From: Streptomyces broussonetiae | Lineage (GTDB): Bacteria; Actinomycetota; Actinomycetes; Streptomycetales; Streptomycetaceae | Direction of reading: 5' to 3' | Length of the DNA stretch: 64,000 nt | Assembly (NCBI RefSeq): GCF_009796285.1 | Contig: NZ_CP047020.1 | Span: 434,001 to 498,000, forward strand | Shown: positions 9,780 to 18,925 of the stretch, piece after piece | Layout: every line of letters begins with the position of its first letter | How positions within the stretch are numbered: the stretch's first letter is position 1 | The notes under the pieces: generated by a model | Told to the model about the DNA's origin: nothing | Seen by the model: the letters and a program-made list of their open reading frames with translations, nothing else | Database searches by the model: none | Translations under genes and position numbers: made by a program

Positions 9780-9792
9780 CTAGCCGATCAAT

Positions 9793-10350
9793 TCACAGTT
9801 CGCTGATCGGGTGCAGTTGGGCGAACTCATCGGCGAGCACGCCCATCATGACGAGATCATGATGCCGGCCGGCGGCGAACACGTGATCGCGCAGGCGGCC
9901 TTCCTCGGTGAATCCGAGCCGCTGATGGAGTGTCAGCGACGCTTCGTTGTGGGCGAAGATCCGCGCCTGGCACCGGTGACAGCGCCGCTCGGCGAACATG
10001 AAGCGCAGCAGCAGCACGACGGCTTCAACCGCGTAGCCCTTGCGCCGGTGGTCAGTACCGATCGTCACTCCGTACTCGAACCAGCCGGCACGACTGTCAG
10101 CAACATGCGAGCCGACCGCACCGACTATCGTGCCCGTCTCGACGGCCTCGATCGCCAACTGGAAGCAGTCACCATCGGATGTGGCAGCGGCTTGCTCCCT
10201 CGCCCAGGCGCGGTAGCCCTCGGCGGAACGAGGCGGCTGCAGCAGGTCTCCCAGCCCCTCCTCGTCCGCGGCGAAGCGCATGAACGCCGTCCAGTCGTCG
10301 GGCTCGATACCGCGCAGGCGTACCCGCTTACCGGTCCAGAACGATGTCAT
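9793..10350 (-). CDS. GNAT-family N-acetyltransferase (RimJ/RimL-like)
   Basis: The 185-residue protein begins with the RimJ-like pattern VRLRGIEPDDW. It has the acetyl-CoA-binding turn around GTDHRRKGYAVEAV (R/Q-x-x-G-x-G/A) and a C-terminal NEASLTLHQRLGFTEEG segment typical of acyltransferases acting on protein N-termini or small amines. The substrate is unknown. It lies directly next to the IS701 element, with no partner genes. Confidence 0.88.
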   Translation of the reverse strand: MTSFWTGKRVRLRGIEPDDWTAFMRFAADEEGLGDLLQPPRSAEGYRAWAREQAAATSDGDCFQLAIEAVETGTIVGAVGSHVADSRAGWFEYGVTIGTDHRRKGYAVEAVVLLLRFMFAERRCHRCQARIFAHNEASLTLHQRLGFTEEGRLRDHVFAAGRHHDLVMMGVLADEFAQLHPISEL

Positions 10351-10469
10351 CCCCTATTCGATCACGCCGTCGCTCGCGAGCTCCAGGCCCTGCTACCCCT
10401 GAAACAGCCCGTGCCCCGGAACCAAAGCTTTCCGGCCTGAGACGTCCAGGCCATGCACGCCACCGGGGG

Positions 10470-10518
10470 TTTGGCCTCCGCCTCGCCGTGCTGAAAGCAC
10501 GGCGAGGCGGAGGCCAAA
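10470..10518. terminator. Perfect 22-bp hairpin
   Basis: TTTGGCCTCCGCCTCGCCGT and two further bases (10470-10491) pair perfectly with 10497-10518 around the 5-nt loop TGAAA. There is no T tract. It lies 120 bp upstream of the acetyltransferase start, so it cannot end that gene; it probably ended a lost neighbour or blocks read-through. Confidence 0.55.
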
Positions 10519-10778
10519 GCGGTCAGGGGGTGGTCCTGAAGGGGATAGGACACCCAGTGAACCTATCGGTCAAGGTCCTGTCGCCAAGTGGAGCGTCCAA
10601 GCGGACGCTGATCTTCTCACCAGCGTTGTGGCGACAGGTGGCCTCGTCGCCACGTCCTCCCCACAGAGGCCACGTCCGTTTCAATAACAGCGTCACGGTG
10701 TGAGTGGATTCACGGGCTTCGACACGAGGGCGGTTCTCGCACGAACCCCAGCTCTCGACCGCCCTGATCGTACGACCG
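10519..10778. other. Gene-free stretch with nested inverted repeats
   Basis: CCTGTCGCCA (10577-10586) and TGGCGACAGG (10629-10638) form an inverted repeat. Inside it AGCGTCC and GGACGCT form a small hairpin around AAGC. This may be the end of a lost insertion sequence. No protein is recognisable in any frame. Confidence 0.4.
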
Positions 10779-11148
10779 TTATCGCCCACGACGACGCTTC
10801 CCCCCTCGCGAGCTGTCCACCACCGAGGTGTCTTCACTGTGCGAACGCTCCAAAGGGTCTGCTGCAGGTTCGGGTGAGGTTGACCTGCCCCACAGTTTGG
10901 GTTCCAGCTGCGGTGGCCAACTGGCCGCGTGGATGGTGTCTTGTGCGGAGAGTAGTTCGTACTCGATGGGGGTGCGGTAGCCCAGTGCTGAATGTCGTCT
11001 CTGGCGGTTGTAGAAGATCTCGATGAACTCGAAGATCGCGTTGGCCAGTTCGACCCGGGCCTTCCAGCGCTTGCGGTTGAGCAGCTCGATCTGCATCGAG
11101 GACCAGAACGACTCCATCATCGCGTTGACCAGGCCGTCCCAACGGTGC
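10779..11148 (-). pseudogene. IS3-family transposase (OrfB) C-terminal fragment
   Basis: The frame reads MMESFWSSMQIELLNRKRW, then FIEIFYNRQRRHSALGYRTP, which is the C-terminal end of an IS3-type DDE integrase domain including the catalytic Glu (MMESF). The first two Asp motifs and OrfA are missing. Upstream (11121-11160) the sequence runs into unrelated DNA. After about residue 60 the frame reads into low-complexity sequence. It is a dead remnant. Confidence 0.85.
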
Positions 11149-11242
11149 CGAACGACGGCAGCAGGCCTGCGATGCCGAAGGGACCGCCCAGGCGAGACGC
11201 ATGTGCGTGTGCCACGCCGCGCCCCCGCGATCCGTGTGCGGC

Positions 11243-11809
11243 TCAGGGCGTCCGGAGCGTCGCCAGATAGGTGGACACCAGTGTGCGGGCCCAGTCGGCG
11301 GAGGCGGGCTCGGGGGTGAAAATGGCGCGATAGTAGAGCGGGCCGAGGAGGAAGTCCGCCGCGGTCTCCACGTCGAGTGCCGTCCCCCCGCGGTCCTGTT
11401 CACGCCGGATGATCGCGCCGAGCTGGCGGTGGCGGTCCTCGACGCAGGCGCAGCCGCCTGCCGGGCCGGAGCCGATCGTCGCGCGCATGAGGGCAAGCGT
11501 GTCCGGGTCGGCGACGTCGGTGGCCACTTCGGCGAGCCAGCGCTGGAGGTCGCCGACGAGGGAGCCGGAGTCGGGGACGACCAGGTCGTCGGTGAAGCGG
11601 CTGGTGGCGACGTCGTTGAGTAGCTGGGCGGTGGACCCCCAGCGCCGGTACAGGGTGGTGGGGTGCACGCCGGCGCGCGCGGCCACGGCGGGCAGGGTCA
11701 GTGTCTCCGCTTCCTCCTCGGCGAGGAGTTCTGCGACGGCGCGATGGACGGCCGCCCGCACCTTCGCGGAGCGGCCGCCGGGACGTACCTGGGTCAATGA
11801 GTCAGCCAT
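11243..11809 (-). CDS. TetR/AcrR-family transcriptional regulator
   Basis: This 188-residue repressor has an N-terminal helix-turn-helix at about residues 18-60 (LTLPAVAARAGVHPTTLYRRWGS) and a C-terminal helical ligand domain. It is divergent from the MFS exporter at 11887, with a 77-bp gap holding an inverted repeat. By analogy with TetR/exporter pairs it should repress the exporter until a drug or metabolite binds. The start ATG at 11809 gives MADSLTQVRPGGRSAKVRAA. Confidence 0.93.
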   Translation of the reverse strand: MADSLTQVRPGGRSAKVRAAVHRAVAELLAEEEAETLTLPAVAARAGVHPTTLYRRWGSTAQLLNDVATSRFTDDLVVPDSGSLVGDLQRWLAEVATDVADPDTLALMRATIGSGPAGGCACVEDRHRQLGAIIRREQDRGGTALDVETAADFLLGPLYYRAIFTPEPASADWARTLVSTYLATLRTP

Positions 11810-11825
11810 GGGGAAATTATCGCAC

Positions 11826-11865
11826 CGATCGTTGCGTTAGTGGTAGCGTCCTAAACGCATCGATC
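11826..11865. promoter_or_regulatory. Putative TetR operator between regulator and exporter
   Basis: CGATCGTTGCGTTAG (11826-11840) and CTAAACGCATCGATC (11851-11865) form an imperfect inverted repeat with a 10-bp centre. It lies midway between the divergent genes, where a TetR dimer would block both promoters. Confidence 0.6.
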
Positions 11866-11886
11866 ACTGCTTTTTGGAGTCGCGTC

Positions 11887-13170
11887 GTGTCCGGTCCCGC
11901 CCCGTCCCAGCTCCAGCCCTCCCTGCCGCCCACCGACCGGATGGCGCCACCAGAGGAGAGGCGACGACGGCTGAGCCGTCCCGTCGCCTTCGCCTCCCTC
12001 GCGGTCGTCTTCGTGCTGTTCATGGCCGCCTCCAGCGCGCCCTCCCCGCTCTATGTCGTCTACCAGCAGGAATGGCACTTCTCCGCCACCACCCTCACCA
12101 CGGTCTTCGCCGTCTACGTGCTCGGCATGATCGGGGCGCTGCTCATCCTCGGCGCCCTCTCCGACCACCTCGGCCGCCGTCCGGTCCTGCTCTCCGCGAT
12201 CGCCCTCGAAGCGGTCTCGATGGTCCTGTTCCTCACCGCGGGCAACGTCGGCCTGCTGCTGACGGCACGCTTCATCCAGGGCATCGCGACCGGGGCCGCC
12301 ATGACCACGCTCGGCGCCGCACTGTCCGACCTCAATCCCGCGCACGCCCCGCACCGGGCTGGCCTCGTCACGGGCACCGCGCCCACCTTGGGACTCGGAC
12401 TGGGTTCGCTCGGATGCGGGCTCCTCATCGAGTACGGGCCGCACCCCACCCGCCTCGTCTACGTGCTGCTGCTCCTCGCCCTCGTGGTGGCCGGCGCCCT
12501 CCTGTCGGCCCTGCCCGAGACCTCGCTGCGCCGCCCGGGCGCCGCCCGCTCGCTCCAGCCCCGCCTGCGGGTCGCCCCCCACCTGCGGGCCGACCTGCTG
12601 AGCCTGGTCCCGATCCTCATCGCGAGCTGGGCGCTCGGCGGCCTCTACCTCTCGCTCGGCCCGTCCGTCGCCGTCGGCCTGTTCGGTCTCTCCAGCCACG
12701 TCGTCGGCGGACTCGTGGTCACCCTGCTCACCGGCCCAGCCTTCCTCACCGCCCTCGCCCTGCGCGGCTGGCCCGTCGGACGGACCCTCGCCGTCAGCGC
12801 GACCCTGCTCCTCGTCGGCACGGCCGTCGCCCTGACCGGTGTGGAGGAGCACTCCCTGACCGCGGCCGCCCTCGGAACCGCGATCGCGGGCGTCGGCTTC
12901 GGCGGCTCCGCCCTCGCCAGCTTCGGCACCCTGGCCCGGATAGCCCGCCCCGCCGAACGCAGCGAGCTGCTCTCCGTCGCCTTCGTCATCTCCTACCTGG
13001 CCTTCAGCATCCCGGCCGTGATCGCCGGCATCGCCGCCACACACGCCGGCCTGCAGGACACGTTCGTCACCTACGCGGCGACGGTCGCCGCCCTCTGCGC
13101 CCTCGCCCTGCTCGCCCAGCACCTGCGCGCGACCCGCACCCCCGCCACCGGAGGCGTCCCCCAGGTGTGA
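11887..13170 (+). CDS. MFS transporter
   Basis: This 427-residue major facilitator superfamily permease has about 12 hydrophobic helices. The conserved loop 2-3 motif is visible as GALSDHLGRRPVLL near residue 100, and TM4 carries LLLTARFIQGIATGAAM. A GTG at 11887 is chosen because GGAG lies 7 nt upstream. The pairing with a divergent TetR gene points to drug or metabolite efflux. The substrate is unknown. Confidence 0.9.
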   Translation: MSGPAPSQLQPSLPPTDRMAPPEERRRRLSRPVAFASLAVVFVLFMAASSAPSPLYVVYQQEWHFSATTLTTVFAVYVLGMIGALLILGALSDHLGRRPVLLSAIALEAVSMVLFLTAGNVGLLLTARFIQGIATGAAMTTLGAALSDLNPAHAPHRAGLVTGTAPTLGLGLGSLGCGLLIEYGPHPTRLVYVLLLLALVVAGALLSALPETSLRRPGAARSLQPRLRVAPHLRADLLSLVPILIASWALGGLYLSLGPSVAVGLFGLSSHVVGGLVVTLLTGPAFLTALALRGWPVGRTLAVSATLLLVGTAVALTGVEEHSLTAAALGTAIAGVGFGGSALASFGTLARIARPAERSELLSVAFVISYLAFSIPAVIAGIAATHAGLQDTFVTYAATVAALCALALLAQHLRATRTPATGGVPQV

Positions 13171-13223
13171 GGAACCGCCCGGGAACCGGTCGCCGCGGCC
13201 CGCTCGAGGCCGCGGCGACCGCG

Positions 13224-13958
13224 GTGCGTCGGACGTTCGGACGTTCGGACCAGACGGTGGTGGTGATCGGCGGCAGCGCGGGCATCTGACTCGAAACAGC
13301 CCGCCAGGTGCGCGCTGACGGGGGCCAGGTGGTTCTGGTCGGCCGCGACTCCGAAAAGCTGGAGCGAGCTGCGCGTGAGATCGAGCCTGTCGGCACCGCG
13401 GCGTTCGATGCCACCGACACCGGTCGCCTCAAGCAGTTCTTCCACGATCTGCCCGGACCGATCGACCACGTGATGGTCACAGGCGGCGGCCCCACTTACG
13501 TGCCCTTGGCGGAGATGGACCTAGCCGCCGCCTGCGGCGACTTCGGCCGGCGTCTCGCGTTGACGCTCGGGGTCGCCCTCTGTGGCCGTGACAAGGTCCG
13601 CCCCGGAGGCACGCTCTTGTTCATGGGCGGCACCGGTGCTCGGCGTCCCGGTGTCGGCCTGGCCATCGCGTCCGCCCTCACCGCGGCTTCGCCCGCTCTG
13701 ATCGTCAACCTGGCGCTAGAACTGGCGCCCATCCGCGTGAACCTCATCGCTGCCGGATTCGTCGACACCCCTCTGTCGGCCTCGCTCCTGGGCGATCGGC
13801 TTGAAGCCCGGCGCCAGCAGCTGCGCGCCACACTGCCCATCCGACGGGTCGTCGGCCCGGCCGACGTCGCCGCACTGGCCGTGCACATCATGTGCAACGA
13901 CGCGCTCACCGGCGCGACGTACGACATCGATGGCGGCCAGCAGCTCATCTCTCCCTGA
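13224..13958 (+). pseudogene. SDR-family oxidoreductase with nonsense codon in the cofactor motif
   Basis: The frame from GTG 13224 reads TVVVIGGSAGI, then TGA (13287-13289), then LETARQVRADGGQVVLVGRD and on to a normal end DIDGGQQLISP at 13958. The family motif G-x-x-x-G-I-G has lost its last Gly to the stop (GGA to TGA). The downstream part keeps the short-chain dehydrogenase fold (VTGGGP, APIRVNLIAAGFVDTPL) but shows no Y-x-x-x-K pair, and I believe this holds for its subfamily. A restart at the ATG-less codons near 13308 would lack the NAD(P)-binding loop, so the gene is probably inactive. Confidence 0.75.
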
Positions 13959-14009
13959 GGGGGCGCTTGAAGTACGTGGATTGCCCTTGATAACCCAGTA
14001 AGCTCCTCG

Positions 14010-14245
14010 CCAGGTGGGGGTGGTCCCGTCCGTTATGCGCCTGGTGAAGTTGTCGACCGAAGCGACATGGATCACCGATTCGGAGCTGACGGTGCGGGTC
14101 TCGCAGTCGCGGGCCCGACGGCGGTACATCATGAACCAACCGAAACCTCGCTCGACCACCCAACGCCTTTTCACGGCGTGAAACGCACAAGTATCCGGGT
14201 TTCTGTTGACGACTTCGACGTCGTTTGACCACCGAGGTCCTGGCA
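14010..14245 (-). pseudogene. IS5-family transposase C-terminal fragment
   Basis: The segment reads VKRRWVVERGFGWFMMYRRRARDCET and ends near RITDGTTPTWR, matching the last 75 or so residues of IS5-type transposases, whose catalytic Glu lies in the VVERxFGW motif. The rest of the element and its inverted repeats are missing. It lies directly beside the SDR relic. Confidence 0.75.
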
Positions 14246-14268
14246 GTAGTTGTCCCGGCCCTGCGGTC

Positions 14269-14364
14269 GGCAAGATCACTTTGTCCCTCGTCGGCGTCGA
14301 ACTGACGGTCACCGCACCCAAGTCCCAGGCCGCTAAGCCGCGCCATATCGAGATCAAGGGCTGA
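14269..14364 (+). pseudogene. Possible Hsp20 C-terminal scrap
   Basis: A plus-strand frame of 31 codons reads GKITLSLVGVELTVTAPKSQ and then AAKPRHIEIKG before a stop. The ELTVTAPK beta-strand plus an I-x-I/V-type tail resembles the end of small heat shock proteins. The N-terminal 110 residues are absent. The match is short, so this is only a suggestion. Confidence 0.3.
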
Positions 14365-14436
14365 ATCCGGAAGAGGCGCTTGTGGTCCCCGGTCCGTGGG
14401 GCGGGGCGCTGTGCGACGCCCCGCCTCGCGTCGGCG

Positions 14437-15262
14437 TCAACGCGGACGCTGCGGGCGGCGTCCTGGGGGTGAGGTGGGCTCGGGCCGGGGGGGGGGCGGC
14501 GGGTGAAGGGGGCAGCTTTGCACCGTGCCCCGTGAAACCGTCACGGGCTCTTCGTAGTGCTGGATCTGTATCGGCTCTCCCTCGGTCAGGGTGTACGAGG
14601 CTTGCCCGCCCGTGATCTCAACCCGCAGGCATCGCTGCCTCACGTGTACCGAGAACGCGAGGCGACTGAGTTTTCCGGGCAGTCTGGGGGCGAAGTGCAG
14701 GGTGTCGGCGCGCCACCGCACGCCGCCGAAGCCGCATACCAGGGCGATCCAGCTGCCGGCCAGGGAGGCGATGTGCAGGCCGTACCTGGTGTTGTTCTCC
14801 ACGTCCGCCAGGTCCATCAACGCAGCCTCGCCCAGGTAGTCGTAGGCGAGTCGCAGGTAGCCGGCCTCGACGGCCAGGGCTGCCTGGGCACAGGCGGAGA
14901 GCGAGGAATCCCGAACGGTCAACGGCTCGTAGTAGGCGAAGTTGCGTGCCTTCTGTTCCTGGTCGACGGCGTCGCTGAAGATGTACATCGCCAGGATCAG
15001 GTCCGCTTGCTTGATGACCTGTTGGCTGTAGAGGGCGAAGTAGGGGAAGTGCTGCATCAGCGGATAGCCGTCGGGATCGGTGTCCGCGAAGTTCCAGGGC
15101 CGACGACTGGTGAAGCCCCGGGACTGCTCGTGGACGCCCAGTTCGCTGTTGTACGGCAGGGTCATCGCGTCCGCGGCTTTCCGCCATGCCGCGGTCTCCG
15201 TCTCGTCGACTCCGAGAGCGGCGGCCTGCCGGACAGCGCGGTCGAGACGGGACGATGTGGCG
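14437..15262 (-). pseudogene. Glycoside hydrolase family 65 (maltose/trehalose phosphorylase-type) C-terminal fragment
   Basis: The fragment reads AVRQAAALGVDETETAAWRK, then LPYNSELGVHEQ, then the helical and jelly-roll tail with NNTRYGLHIASLAGSW and GGVRWRADTLHFAPRLPG. These are hallmarks of GH65 phosphorylases, which split disaccharides with phosphate. About the first 500 residues, including the catalytic Glu, are missing. The 5' edge near 15262 is fused out of frame to truncated gpsA. The 3' end runs into a poly-proline tail crossing a run of ten G residues (plus strand near 14487), which may mark another frameshift. Confidence 0.85.
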
Positions 15263-16196
15263 CCTGGAGGCCGGCCCTCGGCTGCTCACTGATGATGGGA
15301 ACGTCCACACCGCATTTCTGTGCAATCTCGTACGCCGCCCGGGAGGCGCGAACGCCTTCCATCACCATGCGTGATCCCTGCGTCACCTCGTCGACGGTCC
15401 TGCCCTGCGCGATCCGCACCCCCAGACTCCGGTTGCGGCTGAGCGGGCTGATGCTGGTCGCTATGGCATCGCCGAGGCCGGTCAAGCCGGCGAAGGTGGC
15501 CGGCCTGCCGCCCTGGGCGACTCCCAGGCGGGTCATCTCGGAGACTCCACGGCTGATCACCAGGGCGCGGGTGTTGTCCCCGGTTCCCAGGCCGTCCGCC
15601 ATGCCTGCGGCGATCGCAATGACGTTCTTGACCGCTCCGCCAACGTCCACACCGATCACGTCAGTGGCCGTGTACACGCGGAAACGCCTGGTCCGCAGCA
15701 AGCTCTGCAGACGCTGCGCCACGGAGAGATCAGGCATCGCGACGACGGCCGCGGCGGCCAGCCCCTCGACAACCTCCTTGGCCAGGGTCGGCCCGGACAG
15801 GACGCCCGCCGGGTGACCGGGAAGCTCCTCCTGGATCACCTCGGTCATCCGCTTGTCGGTGTCTTCCTCGAAACCCTTGGCGACACTCACCACCGGGATC
15901 CAGGGACGGATATGCAGCGCCAGCTCGGCGAGGACCTGCCGGAACGCGTGCGTCGGCACAGCCATGACAATCACGTCCGCCTGCTCGGCGGCATCCGGCA
16001 GCGACGATGTCGCCCGCAAATCCGGATGCAACGGCTGCTCCGGCAGGTAGTCCGGGTTCTCATGCGCCGCAGTAATGCGCTCGGCCAGTTCCGGCTTGCG
16101 CGCCCACAACAGGACCGGGCCGTTGCGGGCAGCCAGCGAAGCGATCGTGGCTCCCCACGACCCCGCGCAGACGACCGTCAACCGCGGCGTGCGCAT
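15162..16196 (-). pseudogene. gpsA: NAD(P)-dependent glycerol-3-phosphate dehydrogenase, C-terminally truncated
   Basis: The N-terminal part is well preserved: a Rossmann loop (AGSWGATIA), AVPTHAFRQVL, the VSVAKGFEED segment, LSGPTLAKEVVEG and the catalytic-domain KNVIAIAAGMADGL, then GDAIATSISPLSRNR. GpsA makes sn-glycerol 3-phosphate for phospholipids. After CGVDVPIISE (about 15291) the sequence leaves the family and reads out-of-frame GH65 DNA to 15162, so the last 20-25 native residues are lost. The catalytic core is intact, so weak activity cannot be excluded. A housekeeping copy is expected elsewhere. Confidence 0.8.
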
Positions 16197-16422
16197 GTTG
16201 TCAGGCTAAGTGGGTACCAGACCAGGCTCAAACGGAGCCCGTTCAGGGTGAAGGGAGGTTGTCACCACGGCGGCAGAAGGCAACGAACCTCGGCTGCTCG
16301 CCCGAAATGCCCCGCACCAATGCGGGTGAAAGACTGAAAAAACGGTAGAAGCCCGTATGGGTCGAACCCCCCTTATCACTTCCAGTAACTGCAATCACCA
16401 CCTCCTGGGCGGGAGATTCTTC

Positions 16423-18834
16423 ATGCACGCCGAGCCCAACGACGGCACCGCACTCGGCGCGGACTCCGCCGCTGTCGCAACGCTGAGCGACAGCGAGTTG
16501 ACCGAACTGGAAGCCCAGTGGCGCGCTGCGAACTACCTCACGGTCGGGCAGATCTACCTCATGGCCAACCCGCTGCTGCGCGAGCCATTGCGCCCCGAGC
16601 ACGTCAAACCCCGGCTACTCGGGCACTGGGGCACCTCGCCGGCGCTGAACCTCGTCTACACGCACCTCAACCGGGTGATCAAGGCGCGCGACCTGGACGC
16701 CATCTGCATCTGGGGCCCCGGCCACGGAGGGCCTGCCGTGCTGGCCGGCTCCTGGCTGGACGGGAGCTACACCCAGACCTATCCGGACATCACCCGCGAC
16801 GAGGCGGGCATGGTTCGGCTGTTCCGCCAGTTCTCCTTCCCCGGCGGCGTCCCGAGCCACGTCGCTCCCGAGACGCCCGGCTCCATCCACGAAGGCGGGG
16901 AGCTCGGCTACTCCCTCTCCCACGCCTACGGCGCCGCCCTGGACAACCCCGACCTGCTGGTCACCTGTGTGATCGGCGACGGCGAGGCGGAGACCGGCCC
17001 TTTGGCCGCCTCCTGGCACTCCAACAAGTTCCTCGACCCGGTCCACGACGGTGCGGTCCTGCCGATCCTGCAGCTCAACGGATACAAGATCGCCAACCCG
17101 ACGGTACTCGCCCGCCTCCCCGAGCAGGAGCTGGACGAGCTGCTGCGCGGATACGGGCACCATCCCCTCCACGTCACCGGCAGCGACCCGCACGCGGTCC
17201 ACCGGGCGATGGCCCACACCATGGACCGGGCACTCGACATGATCGCTGCCATCCAGCGCTCCGCCCGCGAGGAACACGCCATCGACCGGCCCCGCTGGCC
17301 GATGATCGTGCTGCGCACACCTAAGGGCTGGACAGGCCCACGCGAGGTGGACGGCGTCCCGGTGGAGGGCACGTGGCGGGCCCACCAAGTCCCGCTGGCC
17401 GAAGTGCGCGACAACCCCGGGCATCTGCGGCAGCTGGAAGGCTGGATGCGTTCCTACCGCCCCGAGGAACTGTTCGACGAGCACGGCCGCCCCCGGGAAC
17501 AGGTGCTCGCCTGCCTGCCGCAGGGCGAGCGCCGCCTGGGCGCCAACCCCCATGCCAACGGCGGACTGTTCACCCGTGAACTGCCGGTCCCACCGCTGGA
17601 GAAGTACGCCGTCGAGGTCGACAAGCCCGGCACCAACCTCCACGAACCCACCCGTGTCCTCGGGGACCTGCTGGAGCAGGTCATGGAAGACACCGCCGAA
17701 CGCCGCGACTTCCGGATCGTCGGCCCGGACGAGACCGCCTCCAACCGGCTGCAGGCCGTGTACAAGGCCACGGGCAAGGCATGGGAGGCCGAGGTACTGC
17801 CCACCGACGAGCACCTGGTACGCGGCGGACGGGTGATGGAGATCCTCTCCGAACACACCTGCCAGGGCTGGTCGGAGGGCTACCTGCTGACCGGCCGCCA
17901 CGCCCTGTTCTCCTGCTACGAAGCCTTCATCCACATCGTCGACTCCATGGTGAACCAGCACATCAAATGGCTGCGCACCACCCGCCGCCTGCCCTGGCGG
18001 GCCCCCATCCCTTCGTTGAACTACCTTCTCACCTCGCACGTCTGGCGCCAGGACCACAACGGCTTCTCCCACCAGGATCCCGGCTTCGTCGACCACGTCC
18101 TCAACAAGAGCCCCGAGGCGGTACGGGTCTACATGCCGCCCGACACCAACACGCTGCTGGCCACCGCCGACCACGTGCTGCGCAGCCGGGACTACGTCAA
18201 CGTCGTGGTCGCCGGCAAGCAGCCGTGCTTCGACTGGCTCACGCTGGACGAGGCCCTGGGACACTGTGCGCGCGGAGCGGGAATCTGGGACTGGGCCGGC
18301 ACGGAGGACGGCACCCGGGAGCCGGACGTGGTACTGGCCTGCGCCGGGGACGTGCCCACCCAGGAAGCGCTGGCCGCCGCCGACCTGCTGCGCCGCCACC
18401 TGCCCGACCTGGCGGTGCGCGTGGTCAACGTCGTCGACATCGCCCGCCTCCTGCCCGCCGAGGAACACCCGCACGGGATGCCCGACAGCGAGTACGACGC
18501 GCTGTTCACCCGCGACAAGCCCGTCATCTTCGCCTACCACGGCTACCCCTGGCTGATCCACCGCCTCGCCTATCGCCGCGCCGGCCACCCGCACCTGCAC
18601 GTGCGCGGCTATAAGGAGGAGGGCACCACCACGACGCCCTTCGACATGGTGGTCCGCAACGACCTGGACCGCTACCGCCTGGTCATGGACGTCATCGACC
18701 GTGTCCCCGGCCTCGCCGTACGCGCTGCCGCCGTCCGCCAGGAGATGGCCGACACTCGCACCCGCCACCACTCCTGGATCCGCGAGCACGGGGTCGACCT
18801 GCCGGAGGTCGCCGACTGGACATGGCCGCACTGA
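16423..18834 (+). CDS. xfp: Xylulose 5-phosphate/fructose 6-phosphate phosphoketolase
   Basis: This thiamine-diphosphate enzyme splits xylulose 5-phosphate (or fructose 6-phosphate) with phosphate into acetyl phosphate and a triose (or erythrose) phosphate. The 803-residue frame has normal family length. It has [16 protein letters not shown] near residue 85, the cofactor-binding [19 protein letters not shown] near 190, NGYKIANPT, and the C-terminal [16 protein letters not shown] 16423 (MHAEPNDG) is preferred to the ORF's first ATG because GGGAG lies upstream. It is the only intact member of its neighbourhood: the phosphate acetyltransferase that normally follows is broken, so acetyl phosphate must be handled by enzymes encoded elsewhere. 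Confidence 0.97.
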   Translation: MHAEPNDGTALGADSAAVATLSDSELTELEAQWRAANYLTVGQIYLMANPLLREPLRPEHVKPRLLGHWGTSPALNLVYTHLNRVIKARDLDAICIWGPGHGGPAVLAGSWLDGSYTQTYPDITRDEAGMVRLFRQFSFPGGVPSHVAPETPGSIHEGGELGYSLSHAYGAALDNPDLLVTCVIGDGEAETGPLAASWHSNKFLDPVHDGAVLPILQLNGYKIANPTVLARLPEQELDELLRGYGHHPLHVTGSDPHAVHRAMAHTMDRALDMIAAIQRSAREEHAIDRPRWPMIVLRTPKGWTGPREVDGVPVEGTWRAHQVPLAEVRDNPGHLRQLEGWMRSYRPEELFDEHGRPREQVLACLPQGERRLGANPHANGGLFTRELPVPPLEKYAVEVDKPGTNLHEPTRVLGDLLEQVMEDTAERRDFRIVGPDETASNRLQAVYKATGKAWEAEVLPTDEHLVRGGRVMEILSEHTCQGWSEGYLLTGRHALFSCYEAFIHIVDSMVNQHIKWLRTTRRLPWRAPIPSLNYLLTSHVWRQDHNGFSHQDPGFVDHVLNKSPEAVRVYMPPDTNTLLATADHVLRSRDYVNVVVAGKQPCFDWLTLDEALGHCARGAGIWDWAGTEDGTREPDVVLACAGDVPTQEALAAADLLRRHLPDLAVRVVNVVDIARLLPAEEHPHGMPDSEYDALFTRDKPVIFAYHGYPWLIHRLAYRRAGHPHLHVRGYKEEGTTTTPFDMVVRNDLDRYRLVMDVIDRVPGLAVRAAAVRQEMADTRTRHHSWIREHGVDLPEVADWTWPH

Positions 18835-18925
18835 CCCCGCCCCTTCCTGCGGGGGCGACGAGGAGTACGACGATGAGGCTCACCGAACCGCTGAACCGGC
18901 CCACAACGCAGAGCGGGGCAGGCAC

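Noticed and set aside
8545..9783. 412-codon plus-strand open frame opposite the IS701 transposase
   Set aside because: It is the codon-bias shadow of a clear transposase gene; the translation is low-complexity and matches no family.
11851..13122. 423-codon minus-strand frame opposite the MFS gene
   Set aside because: It is rich in Gly, Glu and Asp repeats typical of antisense reading and has no ribosome site or domain.
16615..18831. 738-codon minus-strand open frame opposite xfp
   Set aside because: It mirrors the phosphoketolase gene; long antisense frames are expected in high-GC genes with strong third-position bias.
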